A DNA stretch of 8,212 bases, from contig QIAK01000279.1 in assembly GCA_003225515.1 (NCBI GenBank), positions 1-8,212 of the forward strand, given 5' to 3'. Origin of the DNA: Acidobacteriota bacterium (GTDB lineage Bacteria > Acidobacteriota > Terriglobia > Terriglobales > Acidobacteriaceae). The translations under genes and the position numbers were made by a program. The notes beneath the pieces were generated by a model. That model did no database searches and was not told the DNA's origin. It saw nothing but the letters and a program-made list of their open reading frames with translations. Positions 6,138-8,212 of this stretch are shown here, in pieces; within the stretch, counting starts at the first letter, position 1; every line of letters begins with the position of its first letter.

Positions 6138-8212
6138 CTACGTCGCCAGCAACTCTGGATCTGTTTGCAGCGCTGATTGCAGCGCGGTTTCGTACGCCTG
6201 GCTTAATTCTTTCACGGGGGCTGAGACTACGACCTTGCCGTCCAACGAAATTTCCAGATGGTCAGGAACGGTTTCTCCGATGGGCTCGGCGACTGCGCCG
6301 TACTTAGCCGCTACTTCTTTGATTCGCGGGATGTTCCCTGGGTCGCAAGAGATCACGATGCGGCTGGCATCTTCCCCAAACAGGGCGAATTCTCCAAAGA
6401 GGCCGTTGGACGCGAGGTTTACGCGGGCGCCTACATTTTTTGGCATGGCCTTTTCCGCCAAGGCGACGGCCAAACCGCCGTCCGCGCAGTCATGCGCTGA
6501 ATCGACCAACCCGTGTTGAATCAGTTCGATGACAGCTTTCTGCAGTCCGGCTTCTGGTTCCAGATCGATTTCCGGCGGATATCCCCAGAGCGTTCCCAGG
6601 ATTTCTTTCGCGTATTCGGACGAGCCAAATTCGCTTTCTGCATCGGTGATATCGCCCGCTTCCCCGGCGCGCAATAGCACGATGGCGCGTCCGGGCGCGG
6701 CAAAGTGCATTTTCGCAGCCTTATGTACATCCTCAAGAATTCCGACTACGCCGAGAACGGGTGTGGGATAGATGCCTTCGCCCAGAGTCTCGTTATAGAA
6801 GCTCACGTTGCCTCCGGTGATGGGAATTTCGAGTTCCTCGCAGGCTTTGGTGATTCCGTCGATGGTTTGCGAGAACTGCCACATGATGTGCGGCTTCTCG
6901 GGATTGCCGAAGTTAAGGCAATTGGTCGCGCCCACCGGAGTGGCGCCTGAGCAGGCTACTTTGCGCGCGGCCTCGGCTACGGCGTGCATTGCGCCCAATC
7001 GAGGATCGAGATAACACCAGCGCCCATTGCCGTCGAGCGCCATGGCAAGCCCGCGCTGCGATCCCTTGATGCGGATCACGCCGGCATCGCCCGCACCCGG
7101 AGCTTCGACCGTATTGGTCTGCACCATGTGATCGTATTGCTGCCAGACCCAGCGCTTGCCGCAGATGTTGGGGCCGGCGAGAAGTTGCTTCAGGGTTGCG
7201 GTGAAGTCAGCGGCTAAAGCCGCGCTCCCTTGGTCGGCTGCGGTGGCACGACCAAAGTCGTGCCCTTCCACAACTGCCGCGCTGCCCAGCTTCGCGCTTC
7301 CCAGTTTTATGTGCTCGGGCTTTTCGCGGGGCACCGGCGGCTCCCAGCGAGCCAGCGGACGTTTGTACAGGGGAGCTTCGTCGGTCAGTGCAGGATTTGG
7401 GATCTCGGCAACGAGTTTGCCGTGTTCGAGCACGCGCAGCTTGTTGTCAGGGATGACTTTGCCGACTTCGACGGCATCGAGTCCCCATTTTTCGAAGACG
7501 CGGAAGACTTCGTGCTCGCGGCCTTTTTGCGCGACCAGCAGCATGCGCTCCTGCGATTCGCTGAGCATGATCTCGTAGGGAGTCATACCGGTTTCGCGCT
7601 GGGGCACGCGATCGAGTTCGATTTCGATACCGACCCCGCCGCGTCCGCCCATTTCACAGGTGGAGCAGGTAAGCCCGGCGGCGCCCATGTCCTGAATGCC
7701 GATGATCGCGCCAGTTTGCATGGCTTCGAGGCAGGCTTCGAGGAGAAGCTTTTCGAGAAAGGGATCGCCGACCTGCACATTGGGCCGCTTCGCTTCAGAG
7801 GCTGCGCTGAACTCCTCGCTGGCCATGGTGGCGCCGTGAATGCCGTCGCGTCCGGTCTTCGCTCCGACGTAGATGACGGGATTGCCTTCTCCAGCGGCCT
7901 TGGCATAGAAGATTTCATTTTTACGAACGAGGCCCAGGGCAAAGGCATTCACCAGGGGATTGCCGGAGTAGCAGGGCTCGAACTTGGTTTCTCCACCGAG
8001 GTTGGGGACACCGAAACAGTTTCCGTAGGAAGCGACGCCTGCGACTACACCTTCGAGGACGGAGTGGTTCTTGTGGAGTTCAGCTTGGGTCGTGGCGGAT
8101 GTAGTGTGGGTATTATTGCCCGCTTTTCCCTCAGCGCCAGCAGTAGCGGGCGAGGGCGCCCGCTCCATATTACTTTTACCTGCACTAATCGGTCCGAAGC
8201 GAAGGGAGTCCA
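6138..8212 (-). CDS. purL: Phosphoribosylformylglycinamidine synthase, small-type PurL subunit (N-terminus beyond window)
   Basis: PurL is the ATP-dependent synthetase that converts FGAR to FGAM, the fourth step of IMP synthesis. The small form works with PurQ (glutaminase) and PurS in the cytoplasm. The frame is open to the window edge and enters at codon 8210 with the conserved DSLRFGPI, so the ATG at 8168 is internal and about 120 N-terminal residues are missing. Conserved blocks follow: EGVVAGVASYGNCFGVPN, NPLVNAFALG, KTGRDGIHGATMAS, GGRGGVGIEIELD, QYDHMVQTNTV, GATNCLNFGNPEKP, PITGGNVSFYNE and DCADGGLAVALAEK. There is no PurQ domain before the TAG at 6138-6140, agreeing with the small form. 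Two low-complexity insertions stand out: about 25 extra residues right after DSLRFGPI, and one rich in Gly, Ala and Ser between PEHIKLG and LLAGPNI. Both coincide with DNA hairpins. purF follows downstream. Confidence 0.95.
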   Translation of the reverse strand, partial: DSLRFGPISAGKSNMERAPSPATAGAEGKAGNNTHTTSATTQAELHKNHSVLEGVVAGVASYGNCFGVPNLGGETKFEPCYSGNPLVNAFALGLVRKNEIFYAKAAGEGNPVIYVGAKTGRDGIHGATMASEEFSAASEAKRPNVQVGDPFLEKLLLEACLEAMQTGAIIGIQDMGAAGLTCSTCEMGGRGGVGIEIELDRVPQRETGMTPYEIMLSESQERMLLVAQKGREHEVFRVFEKWGLDAVEVGKVIPDNKLRVLEHGKLVAEIPNPALTDEAPLYKRPLARWEPPVPREKPEHIKLGSAKLGSAAVVEGHDFGRATAADQGSAALAADFTATLKQLLAGPNICGKRWVWQQYDHMVQTNTVEAPGAGDAGVIRIKGSQRGLAMALDGNGRWCYLDPRLGAMHAVAEAARKVACSGATPVGATNCLNFGNPEKPHIMWQFSQTIDGITKACEELEIPITGGNVSFYNETLGEGIYPTPVLGVVGILEDVHKAAKMHFAAPGRAIVLLRAGEAGDITDAESEFGSSEYAKEILGTLWGYPPEIDLEPEAGLQKAVIELIQHGLVDSAHDCADGGLAVALAEKAMPKNVGARVNLASNGLFGEFALFGEDASRIVISCDPGNIPRIKEVAAKYGAVAEPIGETVPDHLEISLDGKVVVSAPVKELSQAYETALQSALQTDPELLAT
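7210..7264. repeat. Pair of REP-like palindromes inside purL
   Basis: GCGGC (7210-7214), loop TAAA, GCCGC (7219-7223) forms the first hairpin. GGCACGAC (7245-7252), loop CAAA, GTCGTGCC (7257-7264) forms the second, with a perfect 8-bp stem. Both have an NAAA loop and both are followed by CCCTT, so they look like two copies of one element type. On the coding strand they give GHDFGRATAADQGSAALAAD, which has no counterpart in standard PurL. I recall GHDFSRA-like stretches encoded by dispersed palindromes in Acidobacteria; a search is needed to confirm this. Confidence 0.6.
7278..7307. repeat. 15-base tandem duplication inside purL
   Basis: CGCGCTGCCCAGCTT (7278-7292) is followed directly by CGCGCTTCCCAGTTT (7293-7307), differing at two positions. 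In the protein it yields KLGSAKLGSA at the edge of the repeat-bearing insertion. The length is a multiple of three, so the frame is kept. Confidence 0.75.
8146..8163. repeat. GC-rich inverted repeat in the N-proximal PurL insertion
   Basis: GCGGGC (8146-8151) pairs with GCCCGC (8158-8163) around the loop GAGGGC. It encodes ERAPSPATA within the extra segment between DSLRFGPI and the conserved EGVVAGVASYGN. Its place inside a non-conserved insertion suggests a second repeat-derived insertion in the same gene, of a different sequence type from the pair near 7210. Confidence 0.45.

Noticed and set aside
6138..8168. purL starting at the ATG at 8168
   Set aside because: The frame continues upstream through the conserved DSLRFGPI motif to the window edge, so this ATG is internal.

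Overview
The window looks like a piece of a GC-rich bacterial chromosome or metagenome-assembled contig, most likely from Acidobacteriota (Terriglobia-like). This is inferred from the style of the RF1 and PurL proteins and from the density of small palindromic and short tandem repeats, some lying inside genes. It is not proved by any marker here. All gene families are known ones, and I see no phage, transposase, CRISPR, rRNA or tRNA.

Layout. Positions 1-308 hold the 3' part of a four-helix-bundle (S23/IVS-type) protein gene with a one-base frameshift. prfA (release factor RF1) follows at 354-1433, then a DinB-like gene (1475-1957). A secreted serine hydrolase of the beta-lactamase/class C type (1942-3261, minus) converges on it and overlaps its end by 16 bases. 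A divergent intergenic region (3262-3464) carries a good sigma70-type promoter for the hydrolase, a hairpin repeat and a TTTAC-rich tract. It leads to prmC (3465-4322), the methyltransferase that modifies RF1. A 337-base gap (4323-4659) holds three 20-base repeat units and two hairpins but no gene. The rest is a minus-strand purine block transcribed purL (6138 to beyond 8212) then purF (4660-6041).

How the genes work together. PrfA and PrmC form one functional pair in translation termination, here separated by about 2 kb carrying two unrelated genes. PurF and PurL catalyse steps 1 and 4 of de novo IMP synthesis and are probably co-transcribed. As read, purF is broken: about 15 residues at the domain junction, including the conserved PVPDS-type motif, are missing and the frame shifts. 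Either the strain or allele is defective or the assembly lost about 43 bases. PurL is intact in frame but carries two low-complexity insertions, each encoded by DNA that forms hairpins resembling dispersed palindromic repeats.

I did not find a convincing new biological system. The most useful leads are the purF lesion, the repeat-derived insertions in PurL, the strong hairpin touching the purF ribosome-binding site, and the 20-base-phased repeat triplet.
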